A stretch of DNA of 47,963 nt. Origin: an uncultured Eubacteriales bacterium. Its GTDB lineage: Bacteria; Bacillota; Clostridia; Oscillospirales; Oscillospiraceae. How positions within the stretch are numbered: the stretch's first letter is position 1; each line of letters opens with the position of its first letter. A program made the translations under genes and the position numbers. The notes beneath the pieces are model-generated. The model did not search any database. It had not been told where the DNA came from and saw only the letters and a list, made by a program, of their open reading frames with translations. The stretch is from contig OMVL01000004.1 in NCBI GenBank assembly GCA_900314485.1, positions 1-47,963 of the forward strand, written 5' to 3'. Below, piece after piece: positions 1 to 7,389 of the stretch.

Positions 1-4
1 CTTC

Positions 5-611
5 GTGTCATGGCTTGTCTCTCCTTTGTGTTTTTTTGATCATACCATGTTCACGATGGTTTTGGAAGATGTGGTCTGGATTGCGGGGACCATTATACTG
101 AATACGCACACGTTTGAAATCACATGTGACTATCTAATGAAACAAGGCAGTACAATCGGCGCGCAGACGTATCTGAAGATCTGTGACGGGCATGTGGTTG
201 ATTTGGACTGGGATGCCTTTGTCGCCAAAATTACCCGCATGAAAGCCACGCCTGCCTTTGACGCAGTCAATCTGAAAAGTCCGGAGAACGAGGAGTTTGG
301 CGATGAGTCGGTTGACGCACGGCATTTCACCGCATTTTCCATGGAACACAGTACTGCTCCCGGTGCGGAACTGGCTGACGCCGCAATGGTTAAGCAGCTA
401 AACCCAACTCTGTATCTTGATGAAGCGGATGTGGCGAAACACTGGCGCATTCGATCGGGACACCTCGCCGGCAATTCCCGTGATCCTGGCGACACTCCTG
501 CGCAACGGGGGTTACGACGTGGATTTTGCGCTGCCGTGGGGACTTCCTCATAGCGGCGACTATGATCTGACTGAGCTGTTTGCCTGGATCGATGAGTTGT
601 GTCTGAAGTAA
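5..611 (+). pseudogene. 3' remnant of a tannase-like (subtype B) alpha/beta hydrolase, frameshifted
   Basis: Two reading frames together encode the C-terminal part of a protein resembling bacterial subtype B tannase-type esterases. The first frame carries RMKATPAFDAVNL, ENEEFG, HFTAFSMEHS and ends in AKHWRIR. The second resumes at GAFDRDTS and runs through [20 protein letters not shown] and PHSGDYDL to a stop at 609-611. The Asp in DRDTS and the His in PHSGDYDL match the acid and base of the family's catalytic triad; the nucleophile Ser lies in the missing N-terminal part. Family-like sequence becomes visible from about base 110; the first 100 bases look unrelated or decayed. The frame changes at 444-453, where a ten-base word is read in both frames, which suggests a deletion between short direct repeats. 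No product with an intact active site can be made. Family assignment is from recalled conserved motifs. Confidence 0.65.
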
Positions 612-1060
612 TGGAGTAAAATCTGAAAGTCTCCCTTTTGTTTTCTTCCTGCTATACGAACCTTTATCAGCAAACGCCTGATTTGAAATGAACGGAAACG
701 AAATCATTTCAAATCAGGCGTTTCATTTCTAAAGAACAGCATATCTGCAAGATCTTGCTTTATGAGGGAGCGAGAAAAATCCTGTGAGAATATCAGCAAG
801 ACCACAAAATCAAATCAATGGAGCATTCATACTATGGCTTACCGAAAAGCGGCGAGATGCCTGCCGGCATTGACGGCTCTTGTTTGTCAAAATGCACAGC
901 ATCTCGACAGGAATCCAAAAAAATTTAGTAAAATTATTTGTTTTTCACAAAATACCGCAGTTTTGTCCGGTAGACACTTTTGGCAATGTCATGTAAGATG
1001 TAGACAAGGCGGGATCACACGATCCCCACACGGAATATTTTATAAGGAGGAACCATTCAA
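612..1060. other. Non-coding gap with inverted repeats before the transport operon
   Basis: No convincing gene is seen. A 100-codon open frame at 762-1064 has no ribosome site and no recognisable composition. The gap holds the long inverted repeat at 672-723 and a second, looser one (CGAGATGC at 853-860 with GCATCTCG at 899-906). The 3' part is AT-rich and should hold the promoter and operator of the ABC operon, but I could not pick a clear sigma-A promoter. A strong ribosome site (AAGGAGG) lies at about 1046-1052. Confidence 0.5.
672..723. terminator. Perfect 20-bp inverted repeat, probable terminator hairpin
   Basis: Arms 672-691 and 704-723 are exact reverse complements with a 12-base loop. 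The outer ends are AAA and TTT, so a hairpin on either strand would end in U residues. It lies 60 bases after the tannase-like remnant. The stem is unusually long and AT-rich for an intrinsic terminator. Confidence 0.6.
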
Positions 1061-2497
1061 ATGAAAAAGCTGATTGCAATGATCCTTGCTCTGGCGATGA
1101 TGTTGAGTCTGGCCGCCTGCGGCGGCAACAGCGCCAGCTCCGGCAGCGACGCTCCTGCCGCTCAGGAGACTGCACCTGCCGGGAATGACACTTCTCCGGC
1201 GGAGCAGCCCGCTGAAACGGTTGCCCCGGTGGATGAGGCAAACTTGTCCGACGTTCAGCTGATCATCAAAGAAGCTGAGGGCATGACGCTGGAAGAGCTG
1301 GCACAGAAGGCCATCGAAGAATCCAACGGCAAGACCTTCTTGGGCGTGGGCAACTCCAGCCGCGGCAAGACAGCTCTGCCGCTGTTCATTGAGTATCTGC
1401 AGTCTATCGACCCCAGCTACACCCTGGAATTCGAGTGGCAGCAGCCCAAGAACAACAAGATCTTTGAGCAGCTCTCCGCTGATTCTCTGAAGGAGACCGG
1501 CACCTTTGCCATGACCCTGATCCAGGACGGCAACCAGATCGAGAGCAAGATGGTCCAGACCGGCATTCTGGACACCTTTATCCCCAAAGAGTGGGCCGAG
1601 GCCAACGGCGTCTCCGCTGACAGCTACGAGGGCTATCTGGCTTTGCAGACCCTGAACAAGGTCTTTATGTACAATAACACCGGCGACAAGACCTATGACA
1701 ACTGCTGGGACTTCGTGGCTGAGGGTGAGCACGGCCTGTTTATGGGCATCAATTCCGAGATCGTGGGTAAGAATTTCCTGTACATGCTGACCGCACCGAA
1801 GTACAGCGCATGGCTGAAGGAGGCCTTTGACGCGCTGCCGGCTGAGGAGCAGGCTTATTTCCAGCCCGTCATTGACTCCGTGGCGACCGACGCCGCCGAC
1901 TTGGGTCTGGACGACAACGGCAAGTACGCTCTGGCCTGGATCAAACTCTGGGTCGGCAGCTATAACGAGCAGGAGGATGACGGTCCCATCTGCAACATCC
2001 TGGTGGATCAGTCCGCTACCAATCAGTTCGGCCTGCTGGTTTACTCCAAGCTCCGCTCTGTGGAGGAATCTGCTTCCGTCTCCGTCAACAATATCAACGT
2101 GGCAGCTTATGACGACGGCTATACCGGCATCGGCGGCTATGGCTACTGCCACTATCTGTTCCTGACCGATAACAGCCCTCTGCCTTGGACTGCCTGCGCA
2201 TTTATCGCCTTCATGACCTGCACCGAGGAAGGCTTCTCTGCCTGGGGCAAGGACATGGGCGGTTACTCCTCCAATCCTCTGGTCGCCGAGGCCACAGAAG
2301 CCACTTATCATCACTCCATCGGCGGCATGGCTGAGGACGGCACCACTGTGGAGTTCCCCGCTAAGAACGACCGCGGCTATGACTGGTGGACCACCGACGG
2401 CGAGCTGGTTCTGGAAGATCCCGAGTACTGTGCATCCGTGGCCTTTACTGTGGGCAGCTGGATCGAGATGTTGGACACCAACGTAGGCGCTGAGTAA
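1061..2497 (+). CDS. ABC transporter extracellular solute-binding lipoprotein
   Basis: This 478-residue protein begins with a lipoprotein signal peptide and lipobox (LAAC, Cys20). A Ser/Ala/Pro/Glu-rich linker follows to about residue 60, then a large periplasmic-binding-protein-type domain with an aromatic, Gly-rich stretch (DDGYTGIGGYGYC) in its C-terminal half. It should sit on the outer membrane face and deliver substrate to the permease encoded 140 bases downstream. The FbpB-like permease and FbpC/PotA-like ATPase suggest iron(III), an organophosphonate, a polyamine or a similar small charged ligand; the sequence does not decide which. The start follows a strong AAGGAGG. A hairpin at 2541-2594 separates it from the permease, a usual way to give binding proteins more mRNA than membrane subunits. 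Confidence 0.85.
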   Translation: MKKLIAMILALAMMLSLAACGGNSASSGSDAPAAQETAPAGNDTSPAEQPAETVAPVDEANLSDVQLIIKEAEGMTLEELAQKAIEESNGKTFLGVGNSSRGKTALPLFIEYLQSIDPSYTLEFEWQQPKNNKIFEQLSADSLKETGTFAMTLIQDGNQIESKMVQTGILDTFIPKEWAEANGVSADSYEGYLALQTLNKVFMYNNTGDKTYDNCWDFVAEGEHGLFMGINSEIVGKNFLYMLTAPKYSAWLKEAFDALPAEEQAYFQPVIDSVATDAADLGLDDNGKYALAWIKLWVGSYNEQEDDGPICNILVDQSATNQFGLLVYSKLRSVEESASVSVNNINVAAYDDGYTGIGGYGYCHYLFLTDNSPLPWTACAFIAFMTCTEEGFSAWGKDMGGYSSNPLVAEATEATYHHSIGGMAEDGTTVEFPAKNDRGYDWWTTDGELVLEDPEYCASVAFTVGSWIEMLDTNVGAE

Positions 2498-2540
2498 TCC
2501 GCAGCAGCGAAAACATTTTCAAGGCAACCGACATAAGTAA

Positions 2541-2594
2541 TGATAATTGGCGCCCCTGAGAAGGTGTTCCCCTCTTGGGGGCGCCCCGTTATCA
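2541..2594 (+). terminator. Intercistronic stem-loop between binding protein and permease genes
   Basis: TGATAA (2541-2546) pairs with TTATCA (2589-2594), and GGCGCCCC (2549-2556) pairs with GGGGCGCC (2578-2585), with a small internal loop between them. No U-run follows, so it is more likely an mRNA stabiliser or partial attenuator than a full stop. The permease frame stays open through it, but translation probably begins after it at 2640. Confidence 0.6.
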
Positions 2595-2639
2595 TTCAGA
2601 GGGATCTGCCCTGTTGGGATGCTTGGAAAGGAGAGAGAC

Positions 2640-4466
2640 ATGAAGCAAACGAGACTCAATCAAAACCGTTTCGGTATTTGGGGCAATAAGGTCGTGACCT
2701 TCTTCTCCAAGCCATATAACGTGATCCTGCTGCTCTTTGGCATTGTGCTGACCTTTACCACAGTGGCGCCTATCGTTGCCATCGTACAGGATACCTTTAA
2801 GATCCACCCCGGCACCATTGACCAAAACCTGGCCGGCAGAATCAGCGGCTATACCGCAGTGAACTATATGGACCTGTTCACCGGACAGATGGCCAAGGCC
2901 AACCTGTGGAGTCCCCTGCTGAACACAGTCTATCTGGCAGTGGGCACCTGCGCAGTCTCCATCGTGTTTGGCGGCACCGTAGCTTTTCTGGTCACCCGCA
3001 CCAACATGGCATGGAGAAAATATATCAGCTCCATTTTCATCTTCCCCTACATCATGCCCCAGTGGACGCTGGCCGTGGTGTGGCGCAATCTGTTCAACTC
3101 CAATGCCGTCACCGGCACCTCTAACGGTCTTTTGGCCGCGCTTTTCGGCATCAATATGCCCCTTTGGTGGGCCAAGGGACTGTTTCCCAGCATGATGGTT
3201 TTGGGATTGCACTATGCCCCCTTTGCCTATATCCTCTTCGGCGGCATTTTCCGCAACATGGACGCCAATCTGGAAGAGGCCGCCACCATTTTGGACACCC
3301 CCAAGTGGAAGATTATGACCCGTGTCACGCTGCCCATGGTGCGCCCCGCCATTTTGTCCACCATTTTGCTGGTCTTCGGCTCTGCCATGGGTTCCTATCC
3401 GGTTCCCCATTATCTTGGACTCACCACCCTGTCCACCAAGTACATCTCCATGAACTCCAACCGCACCGGCGAGGCAAGTATTTTGGCCATCATTATGATG
3501 ATATTCGGAGTGGCCATTATGCTGCTCAACCAGATGAGCCTGACCAGCCGCAAAAGCTATACCACCGTCACCGGCAAGTCCGGCCAGATCTCCAAGATTA
3601 ACCTGGGCAGTGCAGGCAAATACGTGGTGGCACTGGCGTTGGTCATTCTGACGTTCTTCACCAGCATCTATCCCATCGTGTCGTTCACCTTCGAAACCTT
3701 CCTGCCCAATCCCGGCGACTACTCCTTCCTGTATACGGGCGACACAAGCAACCTGACCACTAAGTGGTGGGTCACAGATGAGAACATTACGGAAAACGGC
3801 ATGTACGGTCAAATGGGTATCCTGCACAACCCCACCATCTGGAACGCATTTAAGGGTACTCTGCTGGTCAGCGTGGCCTGCGCCCTCATTGCCGGCACCA
3901 TCGGTACGATGATCGGCTACTCCGTTGCCAAACAGCGGCGAAGTAAATGGGCCAACTACGTCAATTCGGTGGCCTTCTTACCTTATCTGATGCCCTCTAT
4001 TGCGGTGGGCGCAGCCTTCTTTATTCTGTTTTCCAACAAATACATCAACCTGTTTAATTCTTACGCCATTTTGATCATTGCCGGCACTGTGAAGTATATC
4101 CCCTTTGCCAGCCGCAGCTCCCTGAACTCCATGCTGCAGCTCTCCGGTGAGATTGAGGAAGCGGCCATCATTCAGGACGTTCCCTGGATCAAGCGTATGA
4201 TCCACATTATTATTCCCATCCAGAAATCCTCTATCATCAGCGGCTATATGCTCCCCTTCATGACCTGCCTGCGTGAGCTGAGTCTGTTCATGCTTCTGTG
4301 CGTTCAGGGCTTCATCCTCTCCACTACACTGGACTACTTTGATGAAATGGGTCTCTACGCCTTCTCCAGCGGCATCAACCTGATCCTGATTGTCACGATC
4401 CTGATTTTCAACACCCTGGTAAACAAGCTAACCGGCGCAAGCCTGGACGAGGGCATCGGCGGATAA
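2640..4466 (+). CDS. ABC transporter permease, two fused permease domains (FbpB-like)
   Basis: The 608-residue membrane protein carries two complete binding-protein-dependent permease domains in one chain, as in FbpB/AfuB iron permeases. Each domain has its cytoplasmic EAA coupling loop: EEAATILDTPKWKIMTRVTLP in the first half and EEAAIIQDVPWIKRMIHIIIP in the second. About 12 membrane helices are expected, starting near residue 22. A hydrophilic, probably external, segment of about 60 residues precedes the second domain. The open frame reaches back to 2547, but that part overlaps the intercistronic hairpin. The ATG at 2640 follows a GGAAAGGAGAG ribosome site and gives a typical N-terminus. 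It works with the lipoprotein upstream and the ATPase downstream. Confidence 0.9.
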   Translation: MKQTRLNQNRFGIWGNKVVTFFSKPYNVILLLFGIVLTFTTVAPIVAIVQDTFKIHPGTIDQNLAGRISGYTAVNYMDLFTGQMAKANLWSPLLNTVYLAVGTCAVSIVFGGTVAFLVTRTNMAWRKYISSIFIFPYIMPQWTLAVVWRNLFNSNAVTGTSNGLLAALFGINMPLWWAKGLFPSMMVLGLHYAPFAYILFGGIFRNMDANLEEAATILDTPKWKIMTRVTLPMVRPAILSTILLVFGSAMGSYPVPHYLGLTTLSTKYISMNSNRTGEASILAIIMMIFGVAIMLLNQMSLTSRKSYTTVTGKSGQISKINLGSAGKYVVALALVILTFFTSIYPIVSFTFETFLPNPGDYSFLYTGDTSNLTTKWWVTDENITENGMYGQMGILHNPTIWNAFKGTLLVSVACALIAGTIGTMIGYSVAKQRRSKWANYVNSVAFLPYLMPSIAVGAAFFILFSNKYINLFNSYAILIIAGTVKYIPFASRSSLNSMLQLSGEIEEAAIIQDVPWIKRMIHIIIPIQKSSIISGYMLPFMTCLRELSLFMLLCVQGFILSTTLDYFDEMGLYAFSSGINLILIVTILIFNTLVNKLTGASLDEGIGG

Positions 4467-4569
4467 TACGATGAACACGCAAATGGACCGTCGGCCGACG
4501 GCGGTACGAGACCGGGCAGTACGGCCCAAAAACGACTATGGATTATTCACAAGCTGAGGAGGCTCAATC

Positions 4570-6216
4570 ATGCCGAAAATTACATTGACCCATGTGACTA
4601 AAAACTGGGATAAATTTTATGCGGTGGACGACCTGAATCTTGTCATTGAGGACAACGCCTTTGTCACTCTGCTGGGGCCCTCCGGCTGCGGCAAAACCAC
4701 CACACTGCGTATGATCGCAGGTCTGGAGACGCCCACCTCCGGCAGGATTACCATCGGCGACCAGGTGGTCTTTGACAGCGACGCGGGCATCAACATTCCG
4801 GCCAACAAGCGCAAGGTGGGTTTCCTGTTTCAGAACTACGCGCTGTGGCCCAATATGACCGTCTATCAGAACATCTCCTTTGGCCTTTCCAACATCAAAG
4901 AATCCCTGCCGAAGGCGGACTTTACAGCCAGAAAGAATGCCGCCCTGATCAAGGCGCTGGAGTCGCCTGACGACATCATTAAGACGATTCAGGAGTGCGT
5001 CGACAAAAAGGGAAAGCTGGACGTCAACAAAGCCCATATCAAGCTGATCGACCGATATGAGATCTCTATTTTTGCCGCCAAAACCCTGATGAGCTATAAG
5101 CTCCACGAGTCCGTAGAGCCGGCCGCCGTGGCCAAGGCGAAAATCGCAGAGCTGGAAAAGGCGCTGGCCGAGGCCGAAAATAAGTGCAAGAGCGCAGGCT
5201 GTACCTTCGATTCGGACTATACCTACCTGAAAAACGGCCAGCCCCTGATGGAGGTTCGCAAGCTGAGCAAGGAGGAAATTGACCTGGCAGTCCGCCGTGT
5301 GGCCCGCATTGTCAAGATCGGAATGTTTATGGACCGCTATCCCGCGGAGCTGTCCGGCGGCCAGCAGCAGCGTGTTGCCATTGCCCGCACTCTGGCGCCG
5401 GAGCCCTCTGTCCTGTTTATGGACGAGCCGCTGTCCAACCTGGACGCAAAGCTGCGTCTGGAAATGCGCTCTGAGCTGCAGCGTCTGCATCTGGAAACCG
5501 GATCGACCTTTGTCTACGTCACTCATGACCAGATGGAGGCCATGACGCTGGCCACCAAGATCTGCCTTATCGAAAACGGCGTATTGCAGCAGTACGAGGC
5601 TCCGCTGACTGTATACAGCCAGCCCGCCAACACCTTTGTGGCCGACTTCGTGGGGAATCCTGCCATTAACTTTATCGAGGCCAAGGGCACTCAAAAGGCT
5701 GACGGCTCCATTGGGCTGAGCCTGCTGAACGGAGTTCAGGCCGCCTTTACGCCCGACGGCCCCCTGTCCCTCACCCAGTGGTATGCCGATGCCGAGGCGG
5801 CGGAGGCTGCCCGCAAAGCCGCCGAGGCGGAGAAATCCGCGAAAAAGGGCCATATTGAAAAGGGCAACAAGGATTCGCTGTTCCGCTATCACGTGGCAAT
5901 GGTAGACGAGACGGAGGATTTCGGAGACGAGGTCGAAGTCGGCGAGGAGGATTTTGTCATCGGCGTGCGGCCGGAGTTTCTCTCCCTGGAGGAGGACGGT
6001 CCCATTGCGGGCGAGGTCTATTCCGCAATGCCCACCGGTATGGAGACGACCGTCAAGATCCGCGTGGGCGAGTTCCTGCTCACCGGCGTCGTCTTTGGTG
6101 GCGTGTTGTACCGGATCGGGCAAAAGGTGACGGTGGACTTCCGGGGGAACGACGTGATCCTTTTCAGCCGCAAAAACGGAAAGCGAATTGCCCAGGGCCG
6201 GTTGACTGTTCAGTGA
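4570..6216 (+). CDS. ABC transporter ATP-binding protein with a large insertion (FbpC/MalK-like)
   Basis: This is the energising subunit of the transporter. It has Walker A GPSGCGKTT (36-44), Q-loop Gln88, signature LSGGQQQ (261-267), Walker B VLFMDEP (281-287), H-loop His319 and a C-terminal TOBE-like regulatory region. At 548 residues it is far longer than the 350-380 usual for the family. About 120 residues are inserted between FGL (104-106) and the signature motif, in the helical subdomain that meets the permease. A second, Ala/Glu/Lys-rich insertion lies at about 405-435 in the regulatory domain. All nucleotide-binding motifs are intact, so it should be active. The gap before the gene holds a 14-base palindrome (4488-4501). 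An AGGAGG site supports the ATG. Confidence 0.9.
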   Translation: MPKITLTHVTKNWDKFYAVDDLNLVIEDNAFVTLLGPSGCGKTTTLRMIAGLETPTSGRITIGDQVVFDSDAGINIPANKRKVGFLFQNYALWPNMTVYQNISFGLSNIKESLPKADFTARKNAALIKALESPDDIIKTIQECVDKKGKLDVNKAHIKLIDRYEISIFAAKTLMSYKLHESVEPAAVAKAKIAELEKALAEAENKCKSAGCTFDSDYTYLKNGQPLMEVRKLSKEEIDLAVRRVARIVKIGMFMDRYPAELSGGQQQRVAIARTLAPEPSVLFMDEPLSNLDAKLRLEMRSELQRLHLETGSTFVYVTHDQMEAMTLATKICLIENGVLQQYEAPLTVYSQPANTFVADFVGNPAINFIEAKGTQKADGSIGLSLLNGVQAAFTPDGPLSLTQWYADAEAAEAARKAAEAEKSAKKGHIEKGNKDSLFRYHVAMVDETEDFGDEVEVGEEDFVIGVRPEFLSLEEDGPIAGEVYSAMPTGMETTVKIRVGEFLLTGVVFGGVLYRIGQKVTVDFRGNDVILFSRKNGKRIAQGRLTVQ

Positions 6217-6265
6217 CCGGGCCTGCACAGGTGTTGCGCTGGCATACGTTTTCGCGGGGATCGGC

Positions 6266-6294
6266 TTGCAGTTTTGTGCAGTACGCATTATAAT
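6266..6294 (+). promoter_or_regulatory. Sigma-A promoter of the lipoprotein-kinase-regulator operon
   Basis: TTGCAG (6266-6271), 17 bases, TATAAT (6289-6294). The -10 box overlaps the left arm of the terminator at 6292-6330, so transcription should begin at about 6301, inside the hairpin. Confidence 0.75.
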
Positions 6295-6330
6295 AGGCAG
6301 GGCGGGTGCCCTGCCTATTGGCTCTTTTTA
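6292..6330 (+). terminator. Intrinsic terminator of the ABC transport operon
   Basis: A perfect 12-bp stem (6292-6303 with 6308-6319) closes on GGGT and is followed by GGCTCTTTTTA. It ends transcripts coming from the ATPase gene. RNA begun at the nested promoter lacks most of the left arm and should escape it. Confidence 0.85.
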
Positions 6331-6369
6331 CAAACATTTCAGGTACACACGGAAGGGATGATCGGGACG

Positions 6370-7389
6370 ATGAAACGGCTCACACTGCTGCTCTGTGCGC
6401 TTTTGATGTGTCTGTCCGCCTGCGGCAGCCAGGAGAGCGACGCCCTGGCCAGCCTTGCGCCCGGAGAGGAACACCGGCTCACGGTATACACCTCCCACAA
6501 GGAGGAAGTCTACGGGCCGATCGTCAAGGAATTTGAGGAGCGCACTGGCATCTGGGTCACGGTGGTCACCGGCGGCACCAACGAGTTGCTGGAGCGCATA
6601 CACAGCGAAGGCGACCGGCCTGAGTGCGATGTGATGTTTGGCGGCGGCGTGGAGAGCCTGATGCAGTACGAGACAGATTTTGAGCCTTACACCTGCTCCG
6701 AGGCAGATCAGATCCAGCCCGGTCTGCGCCCGGCAGGGGATGCATGGGCGCCTTTTTCCTCCCTGCCGGTGGTGCTGATCTACAACACCCGTCTTGTCTC
6801 GGAGGATCAACTCACAGGTTGGGCAGACTTATTGGACCCCCGCTGGAAGGGCAAGATCGCTTTTGCCGACCCGTCCGTATCCGGGTCAGGTTATACAGCG
6901 GTCATGGCCATGCTCGTTGCTCTGGGCGGAGACGAAGCGGACTTATTAGAGCAGTTTGCCGACAATCTGGACGGGAAGATCCTGATGGACTCCGGTGATG
7001 TCGTGGGCGCAGTCTCCTCAGGCGAGTGCAGCGTCGGTATTACACTGGAGGAGACGGCCGTAAAGCGCCGAAGCCAGGGCGCCAGTATCGGCATCGTTTA
7101 TCCTGTGGAGGGGACCAGTAATTTGCCTGACGGCACCGCACTGATCGCAAACGCCCCTCACCGGGACAATGCCGTTGCGTTTCTGGAATTTGTCCAGAGT
7201 GCAGATGTGCAGGAGCTTGTGGTCAGCGACTTTTCTCGGAGAACTGTGCGCATTGACGTGGCAGATATGGATTTTTTGCCGCCCATGAGTCAGGTCTCCC
7301 TGGTGGACTATCCTATTGAACAGGCCGCTGCCGAAAAGGAGCGCTTTCTGCAGCTTTGGCGGGAGTTAAATCGGGAGAAAACACCATGA
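6370..7389 (+). CDS. Extracellular solute-binding lipoprotein (FbpA/PgtC-like), probable sensor input
   Basis: The 339-residue product has a lipoprotein signal peptide (LSAC, Cys18) and an iron/phosphoglycerate-type binding fold: VYTSHKEEVYGPIVKEFEE at the N-terminus, then GGTNELLERI, and VVLIYNTRLV...DLLDPRWKGKIAFADP. These are hallmarks of the AfuA/FutA/PgtC group. It is separated from the transport genes by a terminator. Its stop overlaps the histidine kinase start (ATGA), so the two are translationally coupled. This suggests it presents ligand to the kinase rather than, or as well as, to the permease, as proposed for PgtC. The start could be the ATG at 6358; 6370 gives the more normal signal peptide. 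Confidence 0.85.
   Translation: MKRLTLLLCALLMCLSACGSQESDALASLAPGEEHRLTVYTSHKEEVYGPIVKEFEERTGIWVTVVTGGTNELLERIHSEGDRPECDVMFGGGVESLMQYETDFEPYTCSEADQIQPGLRPAGDAWAPFSSLPVVLIYNTRLVSEDQLTGWADLLDPRWKGKIAFADPSVSGSGYTAVMAMLVALGGDEADLLEQFADNLDGKILMDSGDVVGAVSSGECSVGITLEETAVKRRSQGASIGIVYPVEGTSNLPDGTALIANAPHRDNAVAFLEFVQSADVQELVVSDFSRRTVRIDVADMDFLPPMSQVSLVDYPIEQAAAEKERFLQLWRELNREKTP

Noticed and set aside
762-1064. A 100-codon open frame before the transport operon
   Set aside because: No ribosome site, no family resemblance, and it runs into the ribosome site of the real gene.
1040-2314. A 424-codon open frame on the minus strand
   Set aside because: It is the antisense shadow of the binding lipoprotein gene, which has a signal peptide and a ribosome site.
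4564-6288. A 574-codon open frame on the minus strand
   Set aside because: It is antisense to the ABC ATPase gene, whose Walker motifs make the plus strand certain.
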